Below, piece after piece: positions 6,789 through 7,694 of a stretch of DNA of 7,694 nucleotides. The stretch's first letter is position 1. Every line of letters begins with the position of its first letter. Source of the stretch: Rhodobacter sp. (GTDB taxonomy: Bacteria > Pseudomonadota > Alphaproteobacteria > Rhodobacterales > Rhodobacteraceae). The stretch covers positions 1 to 7,694 of the forward strand of contig PNNE01000041.1 in the NCBI GenBank assembly GCA_013824055.1, in the 5' to 3' direction. Below the pieces are notes generated by a model, which saw only the letters and a program-made list of their open reading frames with translations, was not told the origin of the DNA and ran no database searches. The translations under genes were made by a program, and so were the position numbers.

Positions 6789-6837
6789 AGGCAGGGGTGG
6801 TGGTGCGGTTCCGATGCAAAACAGGCCGCCCCTGCCT
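6789..6837. repeat. 9-bp inverted repeat with 31-nt spacer
   Basis: Plus strand AGGCAGGGG (6789-6797) and CCCCTGCCT (6829-6837), perfectly complementary. In a minus-strand transcript this would form a long-looped hairpin about 85 nt before crcB. Role unknown. Confidence 0.5.
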
Positions 6838-6847
6838 GGCCGACGGT

Positions 6848-6863
6848 CGGGGGAATTCCCCCG
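6848..6863. repeat. Perfect 16-bp palindrome
   Basis: CGGGGGAATTCCCCCG, identical on both strands, about 150 nt before crcB and about 20 nt beyond the T-run of the rpmD terminator. With no unpaired centre it makes a poor RNA hairpin and looks more like a dimeric protein-binding site; no known operator matched. Confidence 0.55.
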
Positions 6864-6880
6864 GACACACTGGCGCAAGA

Positions 6881-6914
6881 CAAATCAAAACGCCCCCGCA
6901 TTTCCGCGAGGGCG
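6881..6914 (-). terminator. Intrinsic terminator after rpmD
   Basis: On the minus strand CGCCCTCGC (6906-6914), loop GGAAAT, GCGGGGGCG (6891-6899): a 9-bp stem with a single G-U pair, directly followed by TTTTGATTTG. It lies about 50 nt past the rpmD stop and should end the ribosomal protein transcript before crcB. Confidence 0.8.
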
Positions 6915-6964
6915 CCTGAGGTTGATGCGGTGGGGTGGAACCCACCCTGCCATCGGGGCTTAGC

Positions 6965-7162
6965 TTAGCCGCGCTCTTCGACGATCACGACCAGGTGGCT
7001 GATCGAATTCACCATGCCGCGGACGGAAGGCGTGTCTTCCAGCTCGCGGGTGCGGTTCATCTTGTTCAGGCCAAGACCCTTGAGGGTCGCGGTCTGCTTG
7101 GCCGGACGGCGGGCGGCCGAGGCCACCTGCTTGACGACGATGGTCTTTTTCTTGTCAGCCAT
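6965..7162 (-). CDS. rpmD: 50S ribosomal protein L30
   Basis: Large-subunit ribosomal protein of the bacterial L30 family, 65 residues, normal length. Recognised by TIVVKQVASAARRP near the N-terminus, the TLKGLGLNKMNRTRELEDT core (26-44) and VRGMVNSISHLVVIVEE at the end. The ATG at 7162 comes 2 nt after the rpsE stop and uses a GGAGG site (7170-7174) lying within the end of rpsE, so the two are translated as a pair. Downstream the expected rplO and secY are not present; a terminator follows instead. Confidence 0.97.
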   Translation of the reverse strand: MADKKKTIVVKQVASAARRPAKQTATLKGLGLNKMNRTRELEDTPSVRGMVNSISHLVVIVEERG

Positions 7163-7164
7163 GA

Positions 7165-7694
7165 TCAGGCCTCCACGGTTTCGGCTTCGGGCTTCCGAAG
7201 GATTTCGGCGACCTTCTTGCCACGACGCGCAGCGACCGAACGGGGCGAGGTCTCGTGCTTCAGCCCGTCGATGGTGGCGCGGATCATGTTGTAGGGGTTG
7301 GTCGAGCCGATCGACTTGGCCACAACGTCCTGAATCCCCAGCATCTCGAACACGGCGCGCATCGGGCCGCCGGCGATGATGCCGGTACCGGCCACTGCGG
7401 TCCGCATCACGACTTTCCCGGCGCCGTGGCGGCCTTCCATGTCGTGGTGCAGCGTGCGGCTGTCCTTCAGCGGCACCCGGATCAGGCTGCGCTTGGCCTG
7501 TTCGGTGGCCTTGCGGATCGCTTCCGGCACTTCCTTGGCCTTGCCCTTGCCAAAGCCGACGCGACCGCGCTGGTCACCGACGACGACGAGCGCGGCAAAG
7601 CCGAAGCGCTTGCCACCCTTGACGGTTTTCGAGACGCGGTTGATCGCGACCAGACGGTCGGCGAATTCCGGGTTTTCTTCCGGGCGGTTGTCGC
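7165..7694 (-). CDS. rpsE: 30S ribosomal protein S5 (partial, N-terminus beyond right edge)
   Basis: Small-subunit ribosomal protein involved in decoding accuracy and spectinomycin binding. 175 residues are visible, so roughly the first dozen are missing. The double-stranded-RNA-binding-like N-domain is present (RLVAINRVSKTVKGGKRFG, then VVVGDQRGRVGFGKGKAKEV), followed by the C-domain with LHHDMEGRHGAGKV, AGTGIIAGGPMRAVFE and SIGSTNPYNMIRATIDGL. It ends with TGA at 7165-7167, two bases before rpmD. A GTG at 7530 could be misread as the start, but the conserved S5 sequence clearly continues upstream to the window edge. Order rpsE-rpmD is that of the spc operon. Confidence 0.97.
   Translation of the reverse strand, partial: DNRPEENPEFADRLVAINRVSKTVKGGKRFGFAALVVVGDQRGRVGFGKGKAKEVPEAIRKATEQAKRSLIRVPLKDSRTLHHDMEGRHGAGKVVMRTAVAGTGIIAGGPMRAVFEMLGIQDVVAKSIGSTNPYNMIRATIDGLKHETSPRSVAARRGKKVAEILRKPEAETVEA

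Larger units (their letters stand above)
6705..6964 (-). other. 260-nt gap between rpmD and crcB
   Basis: No gene recognised. Past the rpmD stop on the minus strand lie a small GGGTGG/CCACCC hairpin (6933-6938 with 6942-6947, 3-nt loop), the intrinsic terminator (6881-6914), a perfect 16-bp palindrome (6848-6863), a 9-bp inverted repeat with a 31-nt spacer (6789-6837) and the crcB promoter candidate (6711-6739). An in-frame extension of crcB covers part of it but shows no conserved protein. Confidence 0.6.

Noticed and set aside
6705..6878. N-terminal extension of crcB by 58 codons
   Set aside because: The extra residues are Arg/Pro-rich and unlike CrcB; the conserved protein begins at MSLTFPLIALGG (6704), and the extension crosses the inverted repeat and promoter candidate.
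6705..6964. Fluoride riboswitch upstream of crcB
   Set aside because: The conserved GGNGAUGG and CUGAUGA blocks in the right order and pairing are not found. A GATGG near 6950 lies before the rpmD terminator and lacks the partner elements.

Overview
The window is GC-rich, tightly packed chromosomal DNA with every recognisable gene on the minus strand. The gene content points to an alphaproteobacterium, most likely Rhodobacteraceae (Paracoccus/Rhodobacter type): a Bzt/Aap amino-acid ABC transporter with a long BztC, a bacterial ATP12 F1-ATPase assembly chaperone, and a CrcB-RluC-ATP12 gene string. The genus is inferred from protein resemblance, not from a search.

Read in the direction of transcription (right to left), there are three blocks. 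(1) The end of the spc-type ribosomal protein operon: rpsE (S5, cut by the right edge) and rpmD (L30), closed by a good intrinsic terminator. (2) A compact housekeeping operon: crcB (fluoride channel), an rluC-type 23S rRNA pseudouridine synthase and an ATP12-family chaperone, joined by 4-nt ATGA and GTGA overlaps. (3) After a 232-nt promoter-bearing gap, the amino-acid transporter operon bztA (binding protein), bztB and bztC (permeases) and bztD (ATPase, cut by the left edge just before its LSGGQ signature). A GC-rich stem-loop lies between bztA and bztB, as expected where a binding protein is needed in excess over its membrane partners.

The most notable feature is that two conserved genes are out of frame as written. 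bztC shifts by +1 at a run of four C at 1220-1223 (plus-strand reading). rluC shifts by +1 near 5625, inside the coding sequence for its conserved LEPVTGRTHQ motif. In both genes each side of the break still reads as well-conserved protein, so these are recent mutations or, more probably, indel errors in the sequence. I see no mobile element, CRISPR array, tRNA, rRNA or recognisable novel defence or biosynthetic system. The rest is ordinary core genome with a few regulatory-looking inverted repeats in the gaps.
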